This document shows positions 55,938-64,000 of a DNA stretch of 64,000 nucleotides, piece after piece. Position 1 is the stretch's first letter; each line of letters begins with the position of its first letter. This stretch comes from Pseudomonas sp. SLFW. GTDB taxonomy: Bacteria; Pseudomonadota; Gammaproteobacteria; Pseudomonadales; Pseudomonadaceae. The notes beneath the pieces were generated by a model. That model was not told the origin of the DNA. It worked only from the letters and a program-made list of their open reading frames with translations, and ran no database searches. Position numbers and translations under genes: made by a program. Location of the stretch: contig NZ_JAAAKW010000010.1 in assembly GCF_009905615.1 (NCBI RefSeq), forward strand, positions 1 to 64,000, given 5' to 3'.

Positions 55938-56669
55938 ATGCTGCCGTTCTGGATCGCCCTGCAATTTCTCAGCAGCCTGCCCATTCGCCTGCCGGGCATG
56001 CCCGCACCTCAAGCGTTGGGGCGATCGCTGCTGTTTTATCCACTGGTGGGCGTGCTGTTCGGCTCGATCCTGATGGGCCTGAACCTACTGCTCGACGGCG
56101 CTCCTCTTCTGCTTCACGCCGCCTTGCTACTGGCCGCGTGGGTGCTGCTCAGCGGCGGCCTGCACCTGGACGGGCTGGCGGACAGTGCCGATGCGTGGCT
56201 CGGTGGTTTCGGCGACCGCGAACGCACCCTGACCATCATGAAAGACCCTCGCAGTGGGCCGATTGCCGTGGTCACCCTGGTGATCGTGCTGCTGCTGAAA
56301 TTCACCGCCGTACTGGCGCTGGTCGAACAGCACCACAGCGTTGGCCTGCTGTTGGCCCCCGTCATCGGACGGGCTTCGATGCTGGGGCTGTTCCTCACTA
56401 CGCCTTACGTGCGAGCGGGTGGATTGGGCCAGGCGCTGGCGGATCACCTCCCGCGTCGTCTTGGGGCGCAAGTGCTGGCGTTGACGACGCTGGCCTGTGT
56501 CCTGGTGGCGGGCTGGGCCGGGTTGTGGTCGGTACTGTTCGCGATGGTCGGGTTTTTCGGGCTTCGTCGATTGATGATCCAGCGGCTGGGCGGCAGCACG
56601 GGCGATACCGCCGGGGCGTTATTGGAGTTGCTGGAGACGCTGGTGGTGGTGACGTTAGTGTTGCGCTGA
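55938..56669 (+). CDS. cobS: Adenosylcobinamide-GDP ribazoletransferase (cobalamin synthase)
   Basis: A 243-residue integral membrane enzyme of the last B12 assembly step. The acidic signature GGLHLDGLADSADAWLGG and the following IMKDPRSGPIAV are typical, and about six hydrophobic segments follow. It begins directly after the preceding stop and is the last gene of the riboswitch-controlled operon. Confidence 0.95.
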   Translation: MLPFWIALQFLSSLPIRLPGMPAPQALGRSLLFYPLVGVLFGSILMGLNLLLDGAPLLLHAALLLAAWVLLSGGLHLDGLADSADAWLGGFGDRERTLTIMKDPRSGPIAVVTLVIVLLLKFTAVLALVEQHHSVGLLLAPVIGRASMLGLFLTTPYVRAGGLGQALADHLPRRLGAQVLALTTLACVLVAGWAGLWSVLFAMVGFFGLRRLMIQRLGGSTGDTAGALLELLETLVVVTLVLR

Positions 56670-56812
56670 TCCAGATACGACCTTCCAGCGAACCGGTCTT
56701 GTCCGTTCCCGTCACCTTGATTGACACCCTTTGTGCTCACGCGTAGCGTGCCTGAATCTGATTTAGTGGCATATGCAACTAATGCCCCACGCACCGCTTT
56801 TGGAGATAAAAA

Positions 56813-58021
56813 ATGACATCCGTCTGGCGTACCAGTGGCTGGGTCTTGTTGGGCAGTGCCCTGATTCTGGCCCTCTCGCTGGGAACGCGGCATGGCTTCG
56901 GGTTGTTTTTGCCGCCCATGAGCGCGCAGTTCGGCTGGGGTCGGGAGGTCTTTGCGTTTGCCATCGCGCTGCAGAACCTGGTCTGGGGCTTGGCCCAACC
57001 CTTCACTGGCGCGCTGGCTGATCGCTTCGGTGCTGCCAGAGTCGTACTGGTGGGGGGCGTGCTGTATGCCGTGGGGCTGGGATTGATGAGCATGGCCGAC
57101 TCACCGGCGACACTGTCCCTGAGTGCCGGGTTGCTGATTGGCATCGGGCTGTCAGGCACAACGTTCTCGATCATTCTCGGCGTGGTGGGGCGTGCCTTGC
57201 CCCCTGAAAAACGCAGCATGGGCATGGGGCTCGCCAGCGCGGCGGGTTCATTCGGGCAGTTCGCCATGCTGCCCGGCACCCTGGGGTTGATCGGCTGGCT
57301 GGGCTGGTCCATGGCGCTGGTCGCGTTGGGCTTGCTGGTGGCGTTCATCCTGCCGCTGGTGGCGATGCTCAAGGACAAACCCGCGCCCGTCGTTGCAGGT
57401 GAGCAGACCTTGAAGGAGGCCTTGCGAGAGGCCTGCACGCATTCCGGTTTCTGGCTGCTGGCGTTCGGGTTCTTCGTCTGCGGGTTTCAAGTGGTGTTCA
57501 TCGGCGTTCACCTCCCTGCGTATCTCGTGGACCAGCATTTGCCCGCCACCGTGGGCACCACCGTGCTGGCCTTGATCGGGCTGTTTAACGTTTTCGGCAC
57601 CTACGTCGCGGGTTGGTTGGGCGGGCGGATGTCCAAACCGCGACTGCTGACGGCGCTGTACCTGCTGCGAGCGGTGGTGATCGTGCTGTTCCTCTGGGTG
57701 CCGTTGACCCAGACCACGGCCTACCTGTTCGGCATGGCGATGGGGCTGCTCTGGCTGTCCACCGTTCCGTTGACCAATGGCACCGTCGCCACGCTGTTCG
57801 GCGTGCGTAACCTGTCGATGCTCGGTGGTATCGTGTTCCTCTTCCACCAGTTGGGCGCCTTTTTGGGCGGCTGGCTGGGGGGCGTGGTGTATGACCATAC
57901 CGGGAGTTACGACATGATCTGGCACGTCTCGATTGCGTTGAGCCTGATGGCGGCCGCTCTCAACTGGCCGGTACGCGAGCGGCCCGTGGCGCGCCTGCAG
58001 CTCCAGCCGGTGGCACTGTGA
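56813..58021 (+). CDS. MFS transporter
   Basis: A 402-residue major facilitator with about twelve hydrophobic segments. The loop between segments 2 and 3 reads GALADRFGAARVVLVGG, the family signature. The resemblance is to the NarK/YbfB-like and oxalate/formate antiporter-like group of MFS proteins; the substrate is unknown. It lies 143 bases after cobS, has its own leader and may not belong to the B12 operon. Its stop overlaps a small membrane ORF. Confidence 0.9.
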   Translation: MTSVWRTSGWVLLGSALILALSLGTRHGFGLFLPPMSAQFGWGREVFAFAIALQNLVWGLAQPFTGALADRFGAARVVLVGGVLYAVGLGLMSMADSPATLSLSAGLLIGIGLSGTTFSIILGVVGRALPPEKRSMGMGLASAAGSFGQFAMLPGTLGLIGWLGWSMALVALGLLVAFILPLVAMLKDKPAPVVAGEQTLKEALREACTHSGFWLLAFGFFVCGFQVVFIGVHLPAYLVDQHLPATVGTTVLALIGLFNVFGTYVAGWLGGRMSKPRLLTALYLLRAVVIVLFLWVPLTQTTAYLFGMAMGLLWLSTVPLTNGTVATLFGVRNLSMLGGIVFLFHQLGAFLGGWLGGVVYDHTGSYDMIWHVSIALSLMAAALNWPVRERPVARLQLQPVAL

Positions 58022-58137
58022 CCCGGTTGACGCCCTGGCTGGCAGGCGTTGCCATTGTGGCGACGCTGCTGGCGCTGGCCTGGTGGGGCTGGCACAGCGT
58101 TGGGCTGGGCGCTCTGCAATTGGGTATGACCTGCTGA
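58018..58137 (+). CDS. 39-residue single-pass membrane micro-protein
   Basis: A GTG start overlaps the MFS stop codon as GTGA. The 39-codon frame encodes TRLTPWLAGVAIVATLLALA, then WWGWHSVGLGALQLGMTC and a TGA stop. One hydrophobic helix and a Trp-rich interface are obvious. The four-base overlap is the same coupling seen throughout this region, which argues that it is translated. Its composition is not that of random intergenic DNA. The function is unknown; a small partner subunit of the transporter is a reasonable guess. Confidence 0.6.
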   Translation: MTRLTPWLAGVAIVATLLALAWWGWHSVGLGALQLGMTC

Positions 58138-58232
58138 GCCTGGGCGTTCTTGGTCGTCCCTAGGCATCGATGACGACAGAGAGTAGCGTGTGGTTTCTAT
58201 CGCCCGACTCTCTGCCTTGAATGGATGCCGAC

Positions 58233-58784
58233 ATGAACCTTCGCTGGATTTCCCTTCCTGTTCTTCTGCTCGCCATGGGCGGTGTCGCCATGGCTGCGGA
58301 TTGCCCTCCTTTATTACAAGGCGAGCTGCCGAAGCTGCGAGCCAAGCAGGATATCGACCTGTGCAAACAGTTCGCGGGCAAGCCGATGCTAGTGGTGAAC
58401 ACCGCGAGTTTTTGTGGCTTCGCGCCGCAGTTCAAAGGGCTAGAGGCGTTGAATCAACGGTTCAAAGGGCAGGGATTGGAAGTGTTGGGCGTGCCGTCGG
58501 ATGACTTCAAGCAAGAGTCGGATAACGCCGCCGAGACCGCCAAAGTCTGTTACGTGAATTACGGCGTGACCTTCACCATGACCGAGCCGCAGCCGGTGCG
58601 GGGTTCAGATGCGATCAACCTGTTCAAGGTGCTGGCGGAACAGAGCAATGCGCCGAAGTGGAATTTCTACAAGTACGTGGTGGACCGGAAGGGGAACGTG
58701 GTGGCGAGTTTTTCCAGCATGACCAAACCGGATGATCCTGAGCTGATTTCGGCTGTGGAAAAAGCGATTGCTTCGAAGCCGTGA
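58233..58784 (+). CDS. Periplasmic glutathione peroxidase-family protein
   Basis: A 183-residue thioredoxin-fold peroxidase. Residues 1-22 form a signal peptide ending in GVAMAA, so the protein acts in the periplasm. The peroxidatic Cys61 is in NTASFCGFAPQF, the glutamine is Gln66 and the tryptophan is in KWNFYKYVV, giving the GPx triad. The true reductant in bacteria is often thioredoxin-like. The start MNLRWISLP at 58233 is preferred to 58221. Confidence 0.92.
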   Translation: MNLRWISLPVLLLAMGGVAMAADCPPLLQGELPKLRAKQDIDLCKQFAGKPMLVVNTASFCGFAPQFKGLEALNQRFKGQGLEVLGVPSDDFKQESDNAAETAKVCYVNYGVTFTMTEPQPVRGSDAINLFKVLAEQSNAPKWNFYKYVVDRKGNVVASFSSMTKPDDPELISAVEKAIASKP

Positions 58785-58884
58785 GGTTTGAGGCCGTGTG
58801 TGGGTGCGTTGGTTGATGCTGATCGCGGTCCTGCTTTGCAGCAGGACCGTGTCGTTCCCCGATTTCCGGCACGCCGCCGAATCC

Positions 58885-58972
58885 CTGTGGGAGCGAATTT
58901 ATTCGCGAATGACGTTCAGGCGATGGCGATGCGCCGAATGTATCGGCTCTTCGCGAATGAATTCGCCCACAG
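58885..58972. repeat. REPIN, class B
   Basis: The left arm CTGTGGGAGCGAATTTATTC and right arm GCGAATGAATTCGCCCACAG (shortened by two bases) are inverted. It is the last REPIN in the window; none occurs in the final 5 kb. Confidence 0.88.
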
Positions 58973-59085
58973 TGGGGGTCGTGCAAGGGTGCAGGCTCGC
59001 ACATGGCACACACCGCGAAGATGGCCCATCGCGACACGCTACGCTGCTAGCCGATTTTTCCGATTGACCGCTGGCACCCCTGAAC

Positions 59086-59122
59086 GAAAAACCCCGCATC
59101 CATCGCTGGCTGCGGGGTTTTC
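59086..59122. terminator. Bidirectional rho-independent terminator
   Basis: GAAAAACCCCGCA and TGCGGGGTTTTC form a 12-base stem with a loop of about 12 bases, with A- and T-runs on the two sides. It lies between the converging peroxidase and fadL genes. Confidence 0.9.
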
Positions 59123-59162
59123 TGTATGGCGAACAGGTGATCGGCCTGTCCTGCCAACTGCA

Positions 59163-60461
59163 TCAGAAGCGGTAAGTCAGGCCCAGGCCGAAGCCGTTGG
59201 CGCTGTTTTCGTATTTGGCGTTGTACGTTTGACCCAGCGGACTGACGTCACGAACCTTCACAGACTCTTCTTTCAAGTACGAGTAGGCGACATCGATCGT
59301 GATGTTGTCGGTAGGGCTGTAACCGGCACCCAGGCTAAAGATGGTCCGATCGCCCGTCGGGATGCGCGGAGAACGGTTGTCGTTGTTGGTTGGCGACTGA
59401 TCGAAGGTCAGGCCCGTACGCAGCACCCAAGCCTTGTTCAGCTGATACGACGTGCCGATGGCGTAAGCCCAGGTGTCATGCCAGTTCTGCTCTTCAGTAA
59501 TGGTGCCGAACAGGCGAGGTGCCAGTGCACCACCACTCACGCCCGAGTTCTTGACGGTGATGTCTTGCAGGCGGCTCCAGCGGGTCCAGGTCGCACCGGC
59601 GTAGAGCTTCCACGCATCGTTCATTTTCTGCGTGACCGAGAAGTCCACCGACTCAGGGGTGTCCAGGCTCAATTTGGCGTCATAACGACCTGCGCTCAGC
59701 AGGGCAGGCGGTACGCCAGCGCCTGGCGTCACCTCAGTGTGGCCTTCCAGTTTGTAGGTCACTTTCGAGTGGTAGGTCAGACCGAGCGTGGTGGTGTCGG
59801 TGGCCTGGACCAGGATACCGGCGTTGAAGCCGTAGCCCACGTCATCGCCTTTGACCTGCACGCGACCGTCGCCCGCAGGACGGCCGGTGATTGGCGCGGT
59901 CACGCCGCTCAGGTTCGGGTTGGACTCCAACGCACCGGAGATGCGGTTGATGGTCGGGCCGAAACCGATCGACACTTTATCGTTGAAGGCATAGCTGATG
60001 GTCGGCTGGAATGTCACGACCTTCACGATGCTCTTGCTGCCGAAGTTACGGCCCTGGAAGCTGCTTTCGTAATCGGTCACCAGGCCGAACGGGGCGTAGA
60101 CGCCCAAGCCGAATGCCCAGTGATCATCCACAGGATTGACGTAGAAACCCATGGGAACGGCGGTGAACGGCACCATGTCGCCTTTATTGGTACCGGAGCT
60201 GCGACCGCTGACATCCTTGATGTCGGTCGACGCATCAATGGCGGCGACACCGACGGTGACTTGTTGGCCCTTGAGCCGCGACATGCCGGCCGGGTTGCCA
60301 TAAACGATGCTGGCGTCGTCGACGGACGAGGAACGGCCCGCGAAGCCGGTCCCCATGCCGCTGATGCTTTGTTCGTTCAGGGCAAAACCGGATGCGAAAA
60401 CTTGGGTGGAGGCAAGAGTGATGGCGAGACTGAGGCTGGATTTGATCATTGTTTTTTTCAT
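59163..60461 (-). CDS. FadL/OmpP1-family outer-membrane transporter
   Basis: A 432-residue beta-barrel. The signal peptide ends TQVFA, and the mature protein starts SGFALNEQSISGMGTGFAGR, the typical FadL hatch N-terminus, followed by the conserved NPAGM. The C-terminus FGLGLTYRF ends in phenylalanine for barrel insertion. It takes up long-chain fatty acids or other hydrophobic compounds. A strong AAGGAG lies upstream of the start at 60461. Confidence 0.94.
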   Translation of the reverse strand: MKKTMIKSSLSLAITLASTQVFASGFALNEQSISGMGTGFAGRSSSVDDASIVYGNPAGMSRLKGQQVTVGVAAIDASTDIKDVSGRSSGTNKGDMVPFTAVPMGFYVNPVDDHWAFGLGVYAPFGLVTDYESSFQGRNFGSKSIVKVVTFQPTISYAFNDKVSIGFGPTINRISGALESNPNLSGVTAPITGRPAGDGRVQVKGDDVGYGFNAGILVQATDTTTLGLTYHSKVTYKLEGHTEVTPGAGVPPALLSAGRYDAKLSLDTPESVDFSVTQKMNDAWKLYAGATWTRWSRLQDITVKNSGVSGGALAPRLFGTITEEQNWHDTWAYAIGTSYQLNKAWVLRTGLTFDQSPTNNDNRSPRIPTGDRTIFSLGAGYSPTDNITIDVAYSYLKEESVKVRDVSPLGQTYNAKYENSANGFGLGLTYRF

Positions 60462-60601
60462 TGTTAGAACTCCTTGTTGATCACCGCGCGGAAATTACCA
60501 ATATTTTTCATAGCGCGCTATAGGCTGGATCACCCGAGTTAGAGCAGTTTTTGTAGGACAATCCGAGTAAACGTGCTGCGATCTCCAGCGAAACCGCTGA
60601 G

Positions 60602-61093
60602 TCACAAAATGGCTGGTTCGCCCTGATATAAAGGGCGAACTGTGGTTTGCCAGGCCGTCATGAAATCCTGCAGGCGGCCCTGAGGCTGAAATATCCTGCG
60701 CCAAATACGCGCCATTCTCTTCACATCGGTTTCGGCAGGCAGGGTGAGTCGGCTGGCCTCAACCATCATCCAGGCGATGGCCGTGGAGTATCGAAGGTTG
60801 ACGGTGAGCTCCAGATCCGGTCCGGTGAGAAATGCATGCTGGCTCGCGAGGCCTCTGACCAGGCTGGCGAGCTCGGGGTCTTTGGCTAGGTAGCCATCCC
60901 AGAGTTGGTAGTGGCGTGCGTCGGAAATGCCGTAAAGCCCGTGTCCACGCTGGGTGTCCAGCGCTGCGCCCAGTGCGGACTGACTGGCGGCGACGGCGAG
61001 CAGAAAGGCTTCTGCTCCTGGATGCTGGCGACCGAGATAGATCAGCGTGGGGCGGATCACATAACGGCGCAATTCACTGGCGGCGATTCCCAT
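60602..61093 (-). CDS. Conserved hypothetical protein (163 residues)
   Basis: Not recognised. A soluble, mostly helical protein starting MGIAASELRRYVIRPTLIYL. The segments AAGAALDTQRGHGLYG-like and DARHYQLWDGYL are rich in His, Trp and Tyr. No signal peptide, membrane helix or cysteine motif is seen. The start at 61093 has GAGGGT upstream. It lies upstream of, and co-oriented with, fadL but with a 140-base gap. Confidence 0.75.
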   Translation of the reverse strand: MGIAASELRRYVIRPTLIYLGRQHPGAEAFLLAVAASQSALGAALDTQRGHGLYGISDARHYQLWDGYLAKDPELASLVRGLASQHAFLTGPDLELTVNLRYSTAIAWMMVEASRLTLPAETDVKRMARIWRRIFQPQGRLQDFMTAWQTTVRPLYQGEPAIL

Positions 61094-61310
61094 AACACCC
61101 TCGGGAGGTTAATGAGCCGGCGGACCCTGACGCTTGGCAGCGGAAATGGAATCCGGGCCCACCGGAAGCGGCTCAGACCGCTTGAGTTGAAGCGTAGTCT
61201 CATATTTGCGGTGTAAAAGACTGTTTTTAAAATATTTCCCGATCTGTAACGCTGTGCATATTTCATCTGGCAATGAACGCAGCGGCTTTTTCATATGAAA
61301 AACAGGCACA

Positions 61311-61342
61311 AAAAAGCCCCACCGTTTTAGGGGTGAGGCTTG
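61311..61342 (-). terminator. Rho-independent terminator of the 74-residue gene
   Basis: Read on the minus strand, AAGCCTCACC and GGTGGGGCTT form an imperfect hairpin followed by six T's, 30 bases after the stop of the gene at 61372-61596. Confidence 0.85.
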
Positions 61343-61371
61343 GCGTACGTTTTTTTACCCGACGAACGGTA

Positions 61372-61596
61372 TCAGGCGATCAGCGCCTGACGTGTACGGT
61401 CGATCACGGCTTGCAGCGGTTCGGCGCTGGAGTACTGATCCGGGTAAAGACGTTCGCTGTGACGGGCGATGCCGTGTTCGTTGACGATAGTGAAGCTGAA
61501 GCAGCCTTTGCGGGCGGCCATGATCAGGCAGTCCATCGGAGCAAAGGCATTGGTGAGGGTGCGGATGGCATCCTGAGTCTGGATATGAGTAGTCAT
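61372..61596 (-). CDS. Small conserved hypothetical protein (74 residues)
   Basis: Not recognised by domain. It begins MTTHIQTQDAIRTLTNAFAP and has an AGGAAACACC ribosome site just upstream and a clear terminator downstream, which together support a real gene. It contains two cysteines (DCLIMAARKGCFSF) in a beta-like core and a helical C-terminus (VIDRTRQALIA). It stands alone, with promoter space in the long gap to its right. Confidence 0.75.
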   Translation of the reverse strand: MTTHIQTQDAIRTLTNAFAPMDCLIMAARKGCFSFTIVNEHGIARHSERLYPDQYSSAEPLQAVIDRTRQALIA

Positions 61597-62279
61597 GTAA
61601 TGGTGTTTCCTGAATCGACACGCAATAAGAGGCGTGCAAAATAAAAACGTTCCAGTAAACGCGGGCCGATGCTCGAAGGCGAGTCAGGGCAGGGCGCAGA
61701 ACCTGTCTGGAACAAAAGCAGCCAGTTGAAGCGCGATTATCATGTGGCGCTGGGCTGACTGGTAGGTACTTCGGAGGGCAGGCGACACAACAGGAGCAAA
61801 GGTTCGATGCTCGGGGTGAAGATCCTGATCAATTTGCAGGCTGGTTTGAGCAGGCCATGATTGCTTCTCCACACCTCCGATCGTTCGGCAGGCTGTGCGA
61901 GTTCATGTCTGTAAACCATCGAGGTGATCGATCCCTTTTTTCAGTCCATCTGCAGTTTGGCAAATGTGGATTGAGGGATTTGTTCGATCAGAATTGACTT
62001 TCAGCTTGGTACTAACGGTGGCAATGCTATCCGATGCGGGGAGACAAAGCAAGTCTGATCCGGAGAGCGCAAATTCGGTTCAGCGCAGGTTCAGCTATGA
62101 GGAAGGGACTGAATGCTGGCCGTCTGCCTCTTTTCAGACCGATCCTACACGCTTAGGCATGTTTTCGGGGTGGCTATATAGCGATTGGAAATTGACTTGT
62201 GCACATTAGATCGGTTAGCTGCCATCTCACTGTCACAATCGGCCCTAACAGCTTGATTTCATGTATCGAATTATTAAGT

Positions 62280-62307
62280 CAATGAAAATCATCGCTTTTT
62301 TTCATTG
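62280..62307. repeat. AT-rich inverted repeat
   Basis: CAATGAAAA and TTTTCATTG are perfect 9-base arms with a 10-base loop that ends in a T-run. It lies in the most AT-rich part of the region before rmuC and could be a protein-binding site or a terminator-like hairpin. Confidence 0.6.
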
Positions 62308-62372
62308 GTGAAAAAATCGTCAGTTTGAACGCAGGCCCCATTCTGCCTACGTTTGCGGGGGTTCAGGGGGTG

Positions 62373-62407
62373 TTGTCCACTGAGTTATCCACAGGTTCTG
62401 TGGATTG
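62373..62407. promoter_or_regulatory. Cluster of three DnaA-box-like sequences
   Basis: TTGTCCACT (62373), TTATCCACA (62385, a perfect match to the DnaA box) and TGTGGATTG (62399, reverse of CAATCCACA) occur within 35 bases. The last two face each other across five bases. It is about 140 bases upstream of rmuC. Binding by DnaA is plausible but not shown. Confidence 0.5.
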
Positions 62408-62545
62408 TCCCAAGCGCTTGCTCTAGCCCGCGGCTCTGCGAATTGACAAAGTGGCGACCCCCGCCTCATCGAACCCTTGATCCTGATCTGACGACAGCGC
62501 CGCTTGTGCGCATAATGCCGCCAGCATCGATTGTGGAGTCGGGAA

Positions 62546-64000
62546 ATGTTTATGGCTTTGGACCTCACCAGCCTGTTGCTGGGGTTGGGGGCAGCGGCGG
62601 TACCGTTGCTGGCATTGGCGTGGCAGTTGCAACGTCGGATCACCCTGCGCGAAGCGGAGGTCGCGCTGCTCGACGAGCGCTTGAGCAATGCGCAGATGGC
62701 ACAAGACGGTCTTAATGCCCAGCTTGATGCCTGCCGAGACGAAATCAGCGACCTGGGTCAGGCCAATGCTGTGAAGCAGGCCGATCTGGCCGCATTGCGG
62801 CGTGAAGTGGAATTGCTGCGGCAGCAGCACGGTGCGGCGCGGTTGGCTCAGGAAGGATGGGGTCATGAGCGCACGCTTAAAGAAGCAGAACTGCGTCGGC
62901 TGGACGCGCAATGCGCGTCGCTGAGCGCCGAGTTGCGCGAGCAGCAGGAAGGTCATCAGCAGCGCCTGAACGACTTGCAAGGTTCTCGCGATGAGTTGAG
63001 GGCGCAGTTTGCAGAACTGGCGGGCAAAATCTTCGACGAGCGTGAGCAACGTTTCGCCGAGACCAGCCAACAGCAATTGGGCCAGTTGCTCAACCCACTC
63101 AAGGAACGCATCCAGTCCTTCGAAAAGCGCGTGGAAGAAAGCTATCAACAGGAAGCCCGCGAGCGTTTCTCGCTGGGCAAGGAGCTGGAGCGCCTCCAGC
63201 TGCTGAACCAGCGCTTGAGCGACGAGGCCACCAACCTGACGCGTGCGCTGAAAGGGCAGAAAACCCAAGGCAACTGGGGCGAGCTGATTCTGGAGCGAGT
63301 ACTTGAACATGCCGGGCTGGAAAAAGGCCGCGAGTACCAGACTCAAGTCAGTCTGAAAGGGCCGGATGGCGAACGGTTCCAGCCTGATGTGTTGATCATG
63401 CTGCCCGGCGACAAACAGGTGGTGGTGGACGCCAAAGTCAGCCTGACGGCGTATCAACAGTACGTGTCGGCCGAGGATGAAGTGATCGGTCAGGTCGCAC
63501 TCAAGCAGCATGTGCTTTCGTTGCGCAACCACGTGAAGGGGTTGTCGGGCAAGGATTACAAGCGGCTTGAAGGTCTGCACAGCCTGGATTTCGTGTTGCT
63601 GTTTGTGCCCATCGAAGCGGCGTTTTCGGCGGCGTTGCAGGCAGAACCGACTATGTTCCAAGAGGCATTTGATCGCAACATCGTGATCGTCAGCCCGACG
63701 ACGCTATTGGCCACGCTTCGCGTGATCGACAGTTTGTGGAAGCAGGAACGCCAGAGCCAGAACGCTCGCGAAATCGCCGAGCGGGCAGGATGGCTGTACG
63801 ACAAGTTCGTGCTCTTTATTCAGGACCTCGATGAAGTCGGCAGCCGTTTGCAGCAGTTGGACAAAGCCTACGGTGCGGCGCGCAACAAGCTGGTCGAAGG
63901 GCGTGGCAACCTGGTCAGCCGCAGTGAGCAACTCAAACTCCTGGGGGCCAGGGCGAGTAAAAACCTGCCGGCCGACCTGTTGGAGCGAGCCCTCACCGAT
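62546..64000 (+). CDS. rmuC: DNA recombination protein RmuC (3' end missing)
   Basis: At least 485 residues, open to the right edge of the window. An N-terminal membrane segment (SLLLGLGAAAVPLLALAW) is followed by a long coiled coil to about residue 230. Then comes the RmuC nuclease-like domain with GNWGELILERVLEHAGLEKG and the PD-(D/E)xK-like PDVLIMLPGDKQVVVDAKVS. RmuC limits inversions at short inverted repeats, as known from E. coli. The start is ATG 62546 (seven bases after GGAG) or 62552. Confidence 0.94.
   Translation, partial: MFMALDLTSLLLGLGAAAVPLLALAWQLQRRITLREAEVALLDERLSNAQMAQDGLNAQLDACRDEISDLGQANAVKQADLAALRREVELLRQQHGAARLAQEGWGHERTLKEAELRRLDAQCASLSAELREQQEGHQQRLNDLQGSRDELRAQFAELAGKIFDEREQRFAETSQQQLGQLLNPLKERIQSFEKRVEESYQQEARERFSLGKELERLQLLNQRLSDEATNLTRALKGQKTQGNWGELILERVLEHAGLEKGREYQTQVSLKGPDGERFQPDVLIMLPGDKQVVVDAKVSLTAYQQYVSAEDEVIGQVALKQHVLSLRNHVKGLSGKDYKRLEGLHSLDFVLLFVPIEAAFSAALQAEPTMFQEAFDRNIVIVSPTTLLATLRVIDSLWKQERQSQNAREIAERAGWLYDKFVLFIQDLDEVGSRLQQLDKAYGAARNKLVEGRGNLVSRSEQLKLLGARASKNLPADLLERALTD

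Larger units (their letters stand above)
58785..59162. other. Convergent intergenic region after the peroxidase gene
   Basis: About 380 bases between two converging genes. It holds a REPIN (58885-58972) and a bidirectional terminator (59086-59122). Frames crossing it are shadows of fadL or of the repeat. Confidence 0.75.
61597..62545. other. Gene-free stretch before rmuC
   Basis: About 950 bases with no convincing gene; the 81-residue plus-strand frame at 61964-62209 has no ribosome site or familiar sequence. The stretch 62200-62340 is clearly AT-rich and holds a hairpin (62280-62307). A cluster of three DnaA-box-like sequences follows at 62373-62407. The promoters of the 74-residue gene and of rmuC must also be here. 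Confidence 0.6.

Noticed and set aside
58788..60467. 559-codon plus-strand frame antisense to fadL
   Set aside because: Shadow; it reads through a REPIN and a terminator.
61964..62209. 81-codon plus-strand frame in the gap before rmuC
   Set aside because: No ribosome site, no recognisable sequence and poor codon pattern.
62280..62407. AT-rich DNA plus DnaA boxes as a replication origin
   Set aside because: Only three boxes, no dnaA/dnaN/rpmH/gidA neighbours and no further direct repeats. A regulatory or titration site is a better guess.
62423..63661. 412-codon minus-strand frame antisense to rmuC
   Set aside because: Shadow; rmuC on the plus strand is intact and runs off the window edge.

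Overview
The window is ordinary chromosomal DNA of a Pseudomonas of the fluorescens/putida/syringae kind. The evidence is GC-rich coding sequence, protein sequences that match Pseudomonas families closely (GacS, RelA, TtcA, the B12 genes), the gene order gacS-cysM-rlmD-relA-mazG-purMN-hda-cob, and about sixteen short palindromic REP/REPIN-type elements. I saw no rRNA, tRNA, CRISPR array, transposase or prophage. Statements about other species' gene order are from memory.

Left part (1-2.4 kb): sprT (cut by the window edge), a Yip1-family membrane protein and ttcA. From 2.4 to 18.6 kb lies an accessory hydroxyproline-use region, nearly all on the minus strand. It holds a DapA-like deaminase (lhpC), an unusual Ser/Cys member of the proline racemase family, an ABC amino-acid importer, an aconitase-X enzyme (cis-3-hydroxy-L-proline dehydratase type), an AraC regulator with a PAS domain (LhpR-like), a three-subunit D-hydroxyproline dehydrogenase, a Cys/Cys 4-hydroxyproline 2-epimerase and a GntR/FCD regulator. 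Four copies of a GTATAC-centred palindrome lie in front of, or next to, the key genes and are the probable operator of the GntR protein. Two genes of unknown function (10.06-12.85 kb) interrupt this region: a large membrane-anchored alpha/beta hydrolase and a separate multi-pass membrane protein. Their base composition is visibly lower in GC.

Middle part (18.7-45 kb): core genes. These are a DNA-3-methyladenine-glycosylase-like protein, DUF2069, wrbA, arsC-like, a TlpA-like lipoprotein, a META lipoprotein, ldhA, gacS, a divergent two-component pair, cysM, rlmD, relA, mazG, DUF2058, a catalase-like/di-haem cytochrome pair, DUF3108, purN-purM, DUF2066, an AI-2E/PerM transporter and hda. A sirtuin gene overlaps the end of hda.

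Right part (45-64 kb): two NlpC/P60 lipoproteins, then a cobalamin riboswitch ahead of a tightly overlapped late B12 operon (cobO-cobB-bluB-cobD-cobC-cobQ-cobU-cobT-cobC-cobS). After it come an MFS transporter with a coupled 39-residue membrane micro-ORF, a periplasmic glutathione peroxidase, a FadL porin, two unknown small genes, a 950-base gene-free stretch ending in a cluster of DnaA-box-like sequences, and rmuC (cut by the window edge).

The strongest candidates for something undescribed are the hydrolase/membrane-protein pair, the Ser/Cys racemase-family enzyme beside aconitase X, the micro-ORF after the MFS gene, and the DnaA-box cluster before rmuC.
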